Shown here: positions 34,490-43,457 of the stretch, piece by piece | How positions within the stretch are numbered: the first letter of the stretch is position 1 | Layout: each line of letters starts with the position of its first letter | NCBI RefSeq assembly: GCF_025822605.1 | Contig: NZ_JACKTY010000052.1 | Location: 1 to 64,000 of the forward strand | Length of the DNA stretch: 64,000 bases | Direction: 5' to 3' | Source: Mycolicibacterium komossense | Lineage (GTDB): Bacteria; Actinomycetota; Actinomycetes; Mycobacteriales; Mycobacteriaceae | Notes under the pieces: model-generated | The model's input: only the letters and a program-made list of their open reading frames with translations | Told to the model about the DNA's origin: nothing | Databases searched by the model: none | Translations under genes and position numbers: made by a program

Positions 34490-36049
34490 ATGAATGGCGC
34501 GCACGCTCTGATCAACACACTTGTGGACGAGGGTGTCGAGGTGTGCTTCGCCAATCCGGGCACCTCCGAGATGCATTTCGTCGCGGCCCTGGACGGAGTT
34601 CCGCGGATGCGGGCCGTGCTGGCGCTGTTCGAAGGCGTTGCCACCGGGGCGGCCGACGGATACGCGCGGATGACCGGCGGCCCCGCTGCGGTGCTGCTGC
34701 ATCTGGGGCCTGGGCTGGGCAACGGTCTGGCGAATCTGCACAACGCGCGCCGCGCCCACGTCCCCATGGTCGTGATCGTCGGCGACCATGCCACGTATCA
34801 CAAGAAGTACGACGCCCCACTGGAATCCGATATCGACGCGTTGGCGGGCAGCGTCTCGGGCTGGGTCCATCGCGCATCCCGGACCGAGGATGTCGCCGCG
34901 TACACCACCGCGGCCATCGCGGCCAGCCGGTCAGGACACATTTCGACGCTCATCCTGCCCGCGGATGTGTCGTGGACCGAAGGTGTTCAGGCCGACGTCC
35001 CAGCCATGGCGGTGATCACACCGCCGACTGTCACCGACGAGGAAATGCAGCTCGCCGCCAACGCTTTTCGCTCCGGTGAGCCGACGGTGCTGATGATCGG
35101 CGGCGACGCCACCCGCGGCGATGGGCTGGCCGCGGCCGCCCGGATTGCCGCCGCCACCGGGGCCACGCTGCTCTGCGAGACATTCCCGACCCGGTTGGAG
35201 CGGGGCGCGGGAGTTCCCGCCGTCGAGCGGCTGGCCTATTTCGCCGAGGCCGCGCAAGCGCAGCTTGCGGGCGCCAGACACTTGATCCTGGTGGGCGCGC
35301 CATCGCCGGTGTCGTTCTTCGCCTATCCGGGCAAACCCAGCGATCTGGTCCCGCCGGGGTGTGCGGCACAGGCTGTCGCCGGTCCTTTCGGTGCGACGGA
35401 CGCGCTCATCGCCCTGGCCGAGGAGCTGGCCCCTGGCACCGGCGCGCCGGTGGCATCGCTGTCGCGCCCGGCCATCCCGAACGGCCCGCTGACGGCCTTT
35501 TCGGCTGCCGATGTCATCGGAGCTCTGCTGCCGGAGAACGCGATCATCGTCGACGAGGCGAACACCTCGGGCGCGACGCTGCCTGCCGCGACAGCCGGGG
35601 CGCCGGCTCACGATCTGCTGACCCTGACCGGGGGCGCCATCGGTTTCGGTCTGCCGACAGCGGTCGGTGCCGCGGTGGCCGCACCGCAGCGGCCGGTGCT
35701 GTGCCTGCAGTCCGACGGGTCGGCGATGTACACGATCTCAGCGTTGTGGACCCAGGCCAGGGAGAACCTCGACATCACCACCGTCATCTACAACAACGGC
35801 GCCTACGACGTCCTGCGCATCGAGCTGCAGCGGGTGGGCGCCCAGAGTGCGGATGCGCCGGGGCCCAAGGCTCGCGACCTGCTCGACTTAGGCCGTCCGG
35901 CAATCGATTTCAGCAAGATCGCCGAAGGCATGGGAGTGCCCGCCCGGCGGGTCTCCACCGTCGAGGACTTCGCCGCCGCACTGACCGAAGCGTTCGCCGC
36001 GTCGGGCCCCCACCTGATCGAGGCCGTCATTCCGTCGCTGCTGGGCTGA
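34490..36049 (+). CDS. ilvX: acetolactate-synthase-like TPP enzyme (IlvX-type)
   Basis: A 519-residue thiamine-diphosphate enzyme. The N-terminal PYR domain has FEGVATGAADGYARMTGGPAA with the conserved Glu that activates TPP; the C-terminal PP domain has QSDGSAMYTISALWTQARENL and IYNNGAYD (cofactor motif). It lacks a separate regulatory subunit here and is shorter than biosynthetic AHAS (about 600 residues). In M. tuberculosis Rv3509c (ilvX) is its counterpart, with uncertain physiology; a decarboxylase/carboligase reaction is likely, but the substrate is unknown. Confidence 0.85.
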   Translation: MNGAHALINTLVDEGVEVCFANPGTSEMHFVAALDGVPRMRAVLALFEGVATGAADGYARMTGGPAAVLLHLGPGLGNGLANLHNARRAHVPMVVIVGDHATYHKKYDAPLESDIDALAGSVSGWVHRASRTEDVAAYTTAAIAASRSGHISTLILPADVSWTEGVQADVPAMAVITPPTVTDEEMQLAANAFRSGEPTVLMIGGDATRGDGLAAAARIAAATGATLLCETFPTRLERGAGVPAVERLAYFAEAAQAQLAGARHLILVGAPSPVSFFAYPGKPSDLVPPGCAAQAVAGPFGATDALIALAEELAPGTGAPVASLSRPAIPNGPLTAFSAADVIGALLPENAIIVDEANTSGATLPAATAGAPAHDLLTLTGGAIGFGLPTAVGAAVAAPQRPVLCLQSDGSAMYTISALWTQARENLDITTVIYNNGAYDVLRIELQRVGAQSADAPGPKARDLLDLGRPAIDFSKIAEGMGVPARRVSTVEDFAAALTEAFAASGPHLIEAVIPSLLG

Positions 36050-36112
36050 CCGCGGCGACCCTGTCCGATTTGTTCACGACAGCGCTCTCCTTGGCTGCAT
36101 AACCTCAGAGAC

Positions 36113-36508
36113 ATGGATATCGCACTGACCTCCACCGTCATCGAGATCGTGCCCGCCGACCTGGGCCGATCACTGACCTTCTACCGCTTGCTCGGGCTGG
36201 CGGTCCCCGAACCGGACGGTGCGCACGTCGAGGTCGAACTCCCCGGCGGCAACAAGCTGGCATTCGACACCGAGGAGGTCATCGCCGGTATGCACCCCGG
36301 GTGGACCCCGCCGACGTCGGCAGGCCGGCTGGCGCTGGCTTTCGGGCTCGGGTCACCCGCCGCGGTGGACGAACTCTTCGAACGGCTCGTCGACGCAGGC
36401 CACCCGGCAACCCTGAAACCGTTCGACGCCCCATGGGGGCAGCGCTATGCGACGGTCACCGACCCGGATGGGACGACGGTCGATCTGTTCGCGGCACTGG
36501 AATCCTGA
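36113..36508 (+). CDS. VOC-family (glyoxalase/bleomycin-resistance-like) protein
   Basis: A 131-residue vicinal-oxygen-chelate protein with paired beta-alpha-beta-beta-beta units: IEIVPADLGRSLTFYRLLGL at the N-terminus and WGQRYATVTDPDGTTVDLFAAL at the C-terminus. Members bind a metal and process small molecules or drugs. The substrate is unknown. Its end overlaps the end of the AraC-family gene on the opposite strand by 64 bases, which is rather long for a convergent overlap. Confidence 0.8.
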   Translation: MDIALTSTVIEIVPADLGRSLTFYRLLGLAVPEPDGAHVEVELPGGNKLAFDTEEVIAGMHPGWTPPTSAGRLALAFGLGSPAAVDELFERLVDAGHPATLKPFDAPWGQRYATVTDPDGTTVDLFAALES

Positions 36509-37167
36509 CGCAGTTCGGCCACCCCGACGCCGGCGAACTCGCGGATCTCACGGTATAGATGCGGGGCGTCGGAGTAGCCCGCCCTGGCCGCGGTATCGGT
36601 CACACTCGTGTCGGCCCGCAGCATCCCGACGGCGTTGCGGAACCGCAATACCCGACGCACCGTAGCCGGGCCGTACCCGTAGACCGCCGCGCACTGGCGT
36701 TGCAAACTCCTTGCCGACCAACCCATCTCATCGGCAAGGACGTGCACCGCCGCACCGTGGGCCAGCTTGTCCGTCACCTCGGCGAGCTGAGGCAATGGCC
36801 ACGGAGTGGTCTCGTCAGCCGGTTCGCCTCGCAGCAGTGTCATGGTGACATCCAGCAACGGACCGCCACCGACATCAGGTCGCAGTTCACGCAACGGAAT
36901 CCGAGTGTTGCGCAGCTCGGACGCGGGTATGCCCAGCAGTCGTGGCAGTGCGCCAGGGTGGAATCGAATCCCCTTGGCGTGCACAGTGTCCTGGTCGCTG
37001 ATGAATGCGGTGGTATCCGGTCCGGCGACCAGCACGGCGTCGCCGACCTCGATGAGGTCCATGCAACCGTCCGGAAGAATGCGTGACCCACCACGGCGGT
37101 CGGACGTCCACAGACATTCGACCAACTCGCGCAGCGGTGCCTGCACCACAACCTCGCGGTAGCCCAT
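36445..37167 (-). CDS. AraC-family transcriptional regulator
   Basis: A 240-residue regulator with an N-terminal ligand domain (about 1-130) typical of the short 'DUF6597'-like AraC proteins and a C-terminal AraC HTH (LADEMGWSARSLQRQCAAVYGYGPATVRRVLRF and AARAGYSDAPHLYREIREFAGV). The last ~20 residues after FAGVGVAELRQ are low-complexity and lie inside the VOC gene. It may regulate the VOC gene or the adjacent kshA/KstD-like pair (37200-39901), which have no KstR box; this is positional inference. Confidence 0.82.
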   Translation of the reverse strand: MGYREVVVQAPLRELVECLWTSDRRGGSRILPDGCMDLIEVGDAVLVAGPDTTAFISDQDTVHAKGIRFHPGALPRLLGIPASELRNTRIPLRELRPDVGGGPLLDVTMTLLRGEPADETTPWPLPQLAEVTDKLAHGAAVHVLADEMGWSARSLQRQCAAVYGYGPATVRRVLRFRNAVGMLRADTSVTDTAARAGYSDAPHLYREIREFAGVGVAELRQDSSAANRSTVVPSGSVTVA

Positions 37168-37199
37168 CTCTGCGACGGTACCGGCAGGCCCAGATAACG

Positions 37200-38339
37200 T
37201 CAGTCCTGACTGGTGGTCTGTCGAACCGCGAGATTACCTGCCACTTCTTCGTGCCACACGTCGTAGGCGTGGGTGGTGTCGACCTCCATCTCGAACCGGT
37301 CGGTCATATCCGACGAGACGTCAGCCAGATCCACATAGAACTGCTCGTACCAACGGCGGTGTTGGTAGACAGCGCCGTCTTCCTCGGTGAGCAGCGGATT
37401 CTCGATCCGGGTCTTGTTCTTCCAGATCTCGACGTCATCGAGGAAACCCTCCCCGAACGACCGGTTCATCCCAGCGGCGAGTTTCTCGGCTTTATCGGCG
37501 GGTAGACCGGGCATTTCTCGCACCGCCACACCCCACTGCAGCACGAACGAATTATGGCTGACCGGATAGTGGCAGTTGATCAGCGCCACCTCGACAGTGA
37601 ACCCGGGGCCGAGGTCGTTGTGAAGCCAATTGATCATGTACGCCGGACCGAAGTACGTCGCCTCCGAGCGCAGATAGGTTCCCTCCCAGAGCTTGTCGAA
37701 GTTCGGAGTGAAGTCGGGCCGGGGCTTGGACTCCATGAACTGGCTGGCGGTGTGGCCTTCGATGACGTTCTTGAAGAACGTCGGATAGGCGTGATGGATG
37801 TAGAAGAAATGCGCCATATCGACGTTGTTGTCCACGATTTCTCGGCAGTGCGAACCTTCGATGCGGATCGAACTCCACTGCCACGGCGACCAGACGCCGT
37901 CGTCGTAACCGTCGATCATCGGAGGCGCCAACTCGGCTGGCGGCATGGACCCTTCCTGGTCGTGCCAGACCAGCAGTTGTCCGTTGACCTCATGGGTCTG
38001 CCATTTGCGAGTCCGGGCGAGTCGTGGAGTGCGCTTGGCATAGGGGACCAGTGCGCATTTGCCAGTCGAGCCCTGCCACCGCCAGTCGTGGAACGGACAC
38101 GCCACGTTGTCGTCCTTGATCGACCCCATCGATAGGTCGCCGCCCATGTGCCGGCAGTACCCGTCGAGCACATGCAGTGCGCCCGTGGAATCGCCGTAGA
38201 CCACCAGTTTGGTGCCGAACGCCTCGATACCGTGGGGTTGGCCGTCGCGAAAGTTCTCGGCCAGGCCCAGACAGTGCCACCCGCGGGCGAACCGGGTGAT
38301 CGGCAGACCGGCGTCGATCTCGCGAACCTGAGCAGTCAT
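37200..38339 (-). CDS. second KshA-type Rieske oxygenase
   Basis: A 379-residue Rieske oxygenase closely resembling KshA at 17762 across its length. Rieske ligands are C62, H64, C81 and H84 (YCRHMGG, CPFHDW); iron ligands include H177 and H182 (VDMAHFFYIHH). It should hydroxylate a steroid, probably at C9, but with a possibly different substrate range (for example a CoA-activated or bile-acid-type steroid). The gene's start overlaps the KstD-like gene's stop, making a two-gene unit that carries no KstR box. No KshB-type reductase is in the window. Confidence 0.85.
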   Translation of the reverse strand: MTAQVREIDAGLPITRFARGWHCLGLAENFRDGQPHGIEAFGTKLVVYGDSTGALHVLDGYCRHMGGDLSMGSIKDDNVACPFHDWRWQGSTGKCALVPYAKRTPRLARTRKWQTHEVNGQLLVWHDQEGSMPPAELAPPMIDGYDDGVWSPWQWSSIRIEGSHCREIVDNNVDMAHFFYIHHAYPTFFKNVIEGHTASQFMESKPRPDFTPNFDKLWEGTYLRSEATYFGPAYMINWLHNDLGPGFTVEVALINCHYPVSHNSFVLQWGVAVREMPGLPADKAEKLAAGMNRSFGEGFLDDVEIWKNKTRIENPLLTEEDGAVYQHRRWYEQFYVDLADVSSDMTDRFEMEVDTTHAYDVWHEEVAGNLAVRQTTSQD

Positions 38340-39901
38340 GAGTTGTCTCCTGATTGGTTGACCATGTCCATCACCGCAAGGTGGCTGAAAACCATGCTGG
38401 TGCCGATCGGGTTACCCCCACCCGGGTATGCCGTTCCGCTCGGCGCAGCCATGGTGTTCCCCGCGGCATACAAACCGGGGATCACCCGGCCCGAGGCGTC
38501 GAGCACCCGGGCGGCGGTGTCGGTGCGCAACCCACCCTTGGTGCCGAGATCGGACACGCCGAATGCGGCCGCGTGGAAGGGCGGACGGTCGATTGCGTAC
38601 AGCGGCGGTGCGCCGCCTGAGAAAGCCCGGTCATAAGGTTCGTCGCCACGTCCGAAGTCCGAGTCGACGCCAGCGGCGACGGACTCGTTGAACCGGGCCA
38701 CGGTATCGATCAGATTCTGCGGCGGGACGCCGATTTTCCCGGCCAGCTCGGCTAATGTGGCTGCGGTGTGCCATAACCCGGCGGCGACGTACTGCTCCGG
38801 TTCGACCATCGAGACGCTGGTCGACTGAACCGGCGGCACACCATCGGCATCGCCTCCACTGTCGTCGTAGACCATCCAGTACGGCAGGGTGACCGAGCCG
38901 TCGTCCAGTGCAGCCAGGACCTCGCGCCCCAGTCGGTCGTAGGCCTGCGACTCGTTGACGAAGCGCCGACCGTCCGCGTTGATGAAAATGCCGCCGGTAA
39001 ACCACAGTGAGAACGTCGAACGGCCGTCCGGATGCGTCAGCCCGGGCGACCACCACGCCTGATCCATCAGATCGGTGTCCGCGCCCGCAGCGATACCCGC
39101 CAGGTGCGCCAGCCCGGTATTTCCCCAGGGCCCCATGGTGTCTCGGGACGAACCCGGCACCCCGTACTCGGCGCGCAGATCGTCGTTGTTCTCGAAGCCA
39201 CCCGCGGCCAGCAGGACACCGCGACGCGCCCGGATCGCCCGGCGTTGTCCGTCACGTTCCACAATCGCGCCCACCACAGCGCCGTCGGAGACCACCAGCT
39301 CGACCAGCGCAGTACTCAGATGCGTCACGGTATGTTCGTATGCCCTTGTCGCAGTGAGGAACCTGGCGATGAGCGCGCGTCCGCCGATGAAGTAGTCTTC
39401 CGGCACCTCGGCGCCGAGCCGGTCGGAGTCGAGCGGACCACGGACCAGTTCCCGCAGGTCCGGGGCGGCCGCTACCTTGAGTCCCTTGGCGGCGATATGC
39501 CGCATCCCGTCACCGCGCGCTTTCGGTGCCTTACCGAAGTAGTCCGGCCACGGCATCACCTTGAACTTCAGCTGCTCGTCGGCTTCTAAGTACTCGATCA
39601 ACGGAGCGCCGCCACGGACGTAGGCTTCCTGCAGGGCCAACGGTGTGCGGTCGCCGACCACCGCGGTGTAGTACTCGAGTGCATCGTCGATGGTGTCATC
39701 GGAGCCTGCCCGCTGTAGTACCGCGTTCCCGGGGAACCACATTCCGCCGCCACCGGAGTAGGCGGTGGTACCACCGAACTTCTCGGTCGCTTCGACCAGG
39801 ATGACGTCGAGACCTTCTCGCGCAGCGGTGTATGCGCCGGTGACGCCGCCCGCTCCCGAGCCGGCGACCAGCACGTCGCATTCCTCATGCCAGTCAGCCA
39901 T
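38336..39901 (-). CDS. KstD-like FAD-dependent 3-ketosteroid dehydrogenase
   Basis: A 521-residue flavoprotein of the fumarate reductase/KstD family. The FAD fold is CDVLVAGSGAGGVTGAYTA (about 8-26) followed by EATEKFGGTTAYSGGGGMWFP (about 36-56). The C-terminal GTAYPGGGNPIGTSMVF region carries a Tyr followed by a Gly-rich loop, as in ketosteroid delta1-dehydrogenases. It may introduce a 1,2 or other ring double bond. Subfamily resolution (delta1 versus delta4) needs alignment. ATG 39901 has GAAGGGACGAG upstream. Confidence 0.83.
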   Translation of the reverse strand: MADWHEECDVLVAGSGAGGVTGAYTAAREGLDVILVEATEKFGGTTAYSGGGGMWFPGNAVLQRAGSDDTIDDALEYYTAVVGDRTPLALQEAYVRGGAPLIEYLEADEQLKFKVMPWPDYFGKAPKARGDGMRHIAAKGLKVAAAPDLRELVRGPLDSDRLGAEVPEDYFIGGRALIARFLTATRAYEHTVTHLSTALVELVVSDGAVVGAIVERDGQRRAIRARRGVLLAAGGFENNDDLRAEYGVPGSSRDTMGPWGNTGLAHLAGIAAGADTDLMDQAWWSPGLTHPDGRSTFSLWFTGGIFINADGRRFVNESQAYDRLGREVLAALDDGSVTLPYWMVYDDSGGDADGVPPVQSTSVSMVEPEQYVAAGLWHTAATLAELAGKIGVPPQNLIDTVARFNESVAAGVDSDFGRGDEPYDRAFSGGAPPLYAIDRPPFHAAAFGVSDLGTKGGLRTDTAARVLDASGRVIPGLYAAGNTMAAPSGTAYPGGGNPIGTSMVFSHLAVMDMVNQSGDNS

Positions 39902-40071
39902 CTCGTCCCTTCACCTAGGCGTCCCGCGCGGCCGTGTCTGGCGAACTCGCGGTCCAGTGCCTGCCGGTCGGCGTCGTCCGTCCGGTGACACTCCGGACAC
40001 CCACGACTCACCCATTGGTACACCAGATCGGCTGTCTGCCAAGCCTGTTTCTGCAGTTCCAGCTTCAGCTG
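39902..40071 (-). other. short open region with CPEC motif; otherwise no gene
   Basis: Between the KstD-like gene and the next gene's terminator, one minus-strand frame is open from 40071 into the KstD-like gene and reads like real protein at first (QKQAWQTADLVYQWVSRG then CPECHRTDDADRQAL). It has only weak start options (GTG at 40023, CTG upstream) and continues into the KstD-like gene out of frame. It may be a tiny or decayed gene. The rest to 40163 holds nothing I recognise. Confidence 0.3.
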
Positions 40072-40163
40072 TCAGTGTCGGTGGCGATCAGCCGGCAGTC
40101 GGCATGGCGGATGTCGGCTGGATGGGTCGGCGGACGCACGGGCTCGGCGCTACCAATGACAAA

Positions 40164-40198
40164 CCCGGCGTCCGGACACCACGCATCCGGACGCCGGG
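40164..40198 (-). terminator. rho-independent-type hairpin after the Ala-rich protein gene
   Basis: CCCGGCGTCCGGA (40164-40176) and TCCGGACGCCGGG (40186-40198) form a perfect 13-bp stem with a 9-base loop. On the minus strand the stem is followed by TTTGTC, so it is a plausible terminator for the gene ending at 40215. Confidence 0.75.
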
Positions 40199-40214
40199 CC
40201 TGTCGATCTCCTGG

Positions 40215-41357
40215 TTACCCATTGGCCCCCGCGCTGGCCTTTTCGTGTCTGCTGCCGGACTTGACGGCGCCGCGCTGCTGGCCTGCCTTGCTGATTCCTC
40301 CGGTCGTATCCTTCGGCGTATCGCCCGCGCTCGCCGTCTGGAGACCTGGAGCGGCGGCCTGGGCATCGGCGGCGGAGCGGGCGGGGCGTGCCGTGGGGCG
40401 GCTGCTCCCGGTGGACTTCGTTGCTTTCGGACCTGCCGTGCGCGTCGGCGTGACCGTGGGCGCTGATTCTTCGTCGGGAGCCGCCTGTCGGATCGACGCC
40501 GATTGCGGGGCCGCCTGCTGCTGCGCTTGGGGCTGGTGACCCACGGGAAACAGCGCATTGGCGAATTCGTCACGCAGGGCAAGCGCGATGGCGATGGGAC
40601 CCGAATCGAATGCGGAGCCGGTCCATGGGCTGAGGAGACCGGCGGGGAAGAACGAGGCGGGATTGCCGTTGAGGAAGGCGTCAGTCAGTGCGGCCGGCGC
40701 ATTGACGATGGCCCCCAACGCGGCGGCGGCGTCGCCGGCTCCGATTGCTTCGATGACGTCCTGCACGGTCTGCGCGCCCGCAGTGAGGGTGCTAACTACC
40801 GGAGCGATCGCGCCGAGCCCGAGTGCCAGTATCGCGTCCGGAACCACGCCGATCGCATTCGCGACATTCTGGACCGTGTTTTGTGCGATCTGGACGACGG
40901 CCGTTATCGGCGGGACGAGCCCAAGTGCCGACTCGACGGTGTAGAGGACCAAAGTGTTCCAGGCGTCCACGATTTGGCCGGCTGCCAGCTGTTGGGCGAC
41001 GGACTGGAGGACGGCCGGAAGCTGTTGCGCGGCATTGATGAGGGTCTGGATGGTCTGCTGGGCGGTGTTGCCGAGCAGAGTGAGATTGGCGACCTGGTTT
41101 GTCACCACCTGCGTCACGATCGGCGCTGGATCCGTCGCCACCTGGTTGACCAGCCCCACCGTGTTGTTCACCGCACCTTGGAGGACCTGCACCCAGGCGT
41201 CGATCGGGTTGAGCGTGGCGGCCAGCTCAACTGACATCACGTGAGCCGATGGGATGTGTAACTCCGGCAGCGTCGGCTGGATGGGGGCGATGGCGATCGC
41301 GGTGGCCCCGATGGCGGCGATCCCGGCAGTGAGATATGAGCAGACAGCTACCTGCAT
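40215..41357 (-). CDS. Ala-rich secreted/surface protein, function unknown
   Basis: A 380-residue protein with an N-terminal hydrophobic segment (YLTAGIAAIGATAIAIAP) that could be a signal peptide. A long Ala/Val/Gln-rich helical region with NTVGLVNQVATDPAPIV- and AQQTIQTLINAAQQLP-type repeats follows, then a disordered Pro/Ala/Thr/Lys-rich tail. Such proteins occur in mycobacteria near or in place of PE/PPE genes; no PE or PPE N-terminal motif is visible. ATG 41357 has AGGAG six bases upstream. It lies next to fadD17, where M. tuberculosis carries PE_PGRS genes. Confidence 0.7.
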   Translation of the reverse strand: MQVAVCSYLTAGIAAIGATAIAIAPIQPTLPELHIPSAHVMSVELAATLNPIDAWVQVLQGAVNNTVGLVNQVATDPAPIVTQVVTNQVANLTLLGNTAQQTIQTLINAAQQLPAVLQSVAQQLAAGQIVDAWNTLVLYTVESALGLVPPITAVVQIAQNTVQNVANAIGVVPDAILALGLGAIAPVVSTLTAGAQTVQDVIEAIGAGDAAAALGAIVNAPAALTDAFLNGNPASFFPAGLLSPWTGSAFDSGPIAIALALRDEFANALFPVGHQPQAQQQAAPQSASIRQAAPDEESAPTVTPTRTAGPKATKSTGSSRPTARPARSAADAQAAAPGLQTASAGDTPKDTTGGISKAGQQRGAVKSGSRHEKASAGANG

Positions 41358-41927
41358 GGAGACTCCTATGACTTAGGTACGAATGCAACCAGCCGAAACG
41401 TACCTGAGAAGAACATGTGTAACGAACACATCACGCAAGTTGACACAAACGTTGAACCCGACCGGAAATCCCGGCACACTGCGGATCGTGAAAAATTGCT
41501 GTTGAGGGCGAAATCGCAATAGCAATAGCAAACTTCTTTTACTGGTGAATTACTTTCCTATGCAAAGTCAATGAACAGAAAGTAGAACCTGTTCACTTTA
41601 CCGTATCTTAGATGTGGCGGACAAAAGCGCCGTTAGAGGCATCGCCGGTGATTCTGACCAGCTTGTTGCGGTGAACAAAACTAAGATGATTCGTACGGCC
41701 GGCAGCCCCGGTTGAGGTCATTGACAATCAGTTTCGCAACGCCAGTAACTAATTCGAATCGACCTCGAATATGGCGATAATCTACTCTCGGGTAACTTCG
41801 GTTAGTGCCCGTTGGCACCCTGAAACGTATTCAGATCGTCGCAGGTCTGGGAGTAAAAATATGGTGGAGACGGTGGCGCTGACGTGACCGACCAACCATT
41901 CGGGCGGTAATGGAAATCCAATTCCGG
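41358..41927. other. 570-bp AT-rich intergenic region
   Basis: No convincing gene is seen. The composition is clearly more AT-rich than the flanks. It contains a 7-bp inverted repeat TGAACAG/CTGTTCA (41572-41578 and 41589-41595), an imperfect KstR-like site TAGAACCTGTTCAC (41583-41596), and a TTGACA at 41721. It is presumably the upstream region of the Ala-rich gene (minus strand), possibly with remnants of lost DNA. Confidence 0.6.
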
Positions 41928-43442
41928 CTATCTGATGGTGCGCTTGATCGGCCAGACTGGATCGTCGCAGTCCACCCCTTCGGCCGATAGTTGGCGCTTG
42001 AGGATCTTGAACGTCTCGGTGCGGGGGAGCGCGGTGCCGACCCGCACAAAGGCGGGCCACTGTTTGGGGCCGAGGTCGGACTGCTCGGCGAGGAACGCCA
42101 GGAACTTGTCGGCGTCGAAGTCGACGCCGTCGGGCAGCACGAGCGCGGCCATCACCTGATCGCCGACAGCAGGGTCAGGGATCGCGTACACCGCGGCTTC
42201 GGTGACATCGGGGTAGCGCATCAGGATCCTTTCGATCGGTGCGGTACCGAGGTTCTCGCCGTCGACCCGCATCCAATCGCCCAGGCGCCCGGCGAAATGC
42301 GCGAAGCCAGACTCGTCGAGGTAGGCCAGGTCGCCGCTGTGGTACACCCCGCCGGACATCCGTTCGGCCTCGGCCGCGGGATCTTTGTAGTACCCGCGGA
42401 ACTGGCCGGGGCCGGCCGTGTTGACCAGTTCCCCGATCACTCCGGGCGGACAGGGCGCACCGGTGTCGACGTCGACGACGGCGATACCGTCGACCAGCGG
42501 ACCCAGTGCGCCCTCGGGGGTGTCCGGGGTCCGCGCGATCGAGACGCCGCCCTCGCTCGAACCGAACCCGTCGACCACCGTCACCCCGAACCGCCGGGCG
42601 AAGCGATCGAGATCCCTTGGCGCACCCTCATTTCCGTAGGCGATCCGCAACGGATTGTCGATATCGTCGGCTCGCGGCGGAGTGGCCAGGATGTAGGACA
42701 GCGGCTTACCGACGTAGTTGGCATAGGTGGCGCCGAACCGGCGGATGTCGGGAAAGAACTGCGAGGCGGAGAATTTGCGCCGCAACGCAATCGACGTTGC
42801 ACCGGCCACCGCGGGACCCCAGCCCGCCATGATCGCGTTCGAGTGGAACAGCGGCATCGACAGATAACAGGTGTCGGCCGGCCCGAGCCCGAACCGCCCC
42901 GCCAGCATCTCCCCGGGAAACGCCACTTTCTCGTGTGTGCAGCGGACCGCCTTGGGGTTGCCGCTGGTACCCGAGGTGAAGATCAGGATGAACAGGTCGT
43001 CGCTGTCGGCGTCTCGGAAGCGGATCGGCGAACCGCGGTGGGCGGCGAGTTCGTCCGCCCACTGCGATGACTCGACATCGATTGCGACAACAGACTCGCC
43101 ACATTCCCGCTTACTGTCGCGATCGGCGAGCACGAACTGGCAGTCCGCGTGGTCGATATCGCGTTGCAGCGCGGCTCCGCGCCGGGTGGGGTTCAAGCCG
43201 ACCGGCACGATGCCGGACAGCGCTGCCGCGACCAACACCGTGGAGAAGAACGGAGTGTTGCCCAGCAGCACACCGACGTGCGGCGGTCGGTCAGGGTCCA
43301 GCCGCGCGCGCAACGCCGCCGCGAGGTCGGCGCCGTCCTGAATATGATTGCGCCAGCTCACGAAGGAGTCATCCGCCCGGATGCCGCGATCATCGACCTC
43401 GGTCAGACGCTGCACCAGCCGGGTGACGGTCGGCTCATCCAA
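41928..43442 (-). CDS. fadD17: acyl-CoA synthetase FadD17
   Basis: This 504-residue AMP-forming ligase activates sterol side-chain carboxylates (it is assigned to C24/C26 acids in M. tuberculosis). Motifs are IFTSGTSGNPKAVRCTHEKV (A3), the acceptor region GFGSSEGGVSIARTPDTPEG, and YHSGDLAYLDESGFAHFAGR (A7-A8). It is last in the fadE26-fadE27-fadD17 unit and follows fadE27 by 15 bases. The protein lacks a well-preserved C-terminal catalytic Lys motif by eye (ETFKILKRQLS), but this matches the usual place. Confidence 0.9.
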   Translation of the reverse strand: MDEPTVTRLVQRLTEVDDRGIRADDSFVSWRNHIQDGADLAAALRARLDPDRPPHVGVLLGNTPFFSTVLVAAALSGIVPVGLNPTRRGAALQRDIDHADCQFVLADRDSKRECGESVVAIDVESSQWADELAAHRGSPIRFRDADSDDLFILIFTSGTSGNPKAVRCTHEKVAFPGEMLAGRFGLGPADTCYLSMPLFHSNAIMAGWGPAVAGATSIALRRKFSASQFFPDIRRFGATYANYVGKPLSYILATPPRADDIDNPLRIAYGNEGAPRDLDRFARRFGVTVVDGFGSSEGGVSIARTPDTPEGALGPLVDGIAVVDVDTGAPCPPGVIGELVNTAGPGQFRGYYKDPAAEAERMSGGVYHSGDLAYLDESGFAHFAGRLGDWMRVDGENLGTAPIERILMRYPDVTEAAVYAIPDPAVGDQVMAALVLPDGVDFDADKFLAFLAEQSDLGPKQWPAFVRVGTALPRTETFKILKRQLSAEGVDCDDPVWPIKRTIR

Positions 43443-43457
43443 CGGGACAGGTCACGA

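Noticed and set aside
41583..41596. TAGAACCTGTTCAC as a KstR operator
   Set aside because: The last position breaks the consensus and no sterol gene starts nearby on either strand, so I do not call it as a site.
41753..41760. TTCGAATC as a tRNA T-loop remnant
   Set aside because: No paired T-stem, anticodon arm or acceptor stem is seen around it; no tRNA gene was found in the window.
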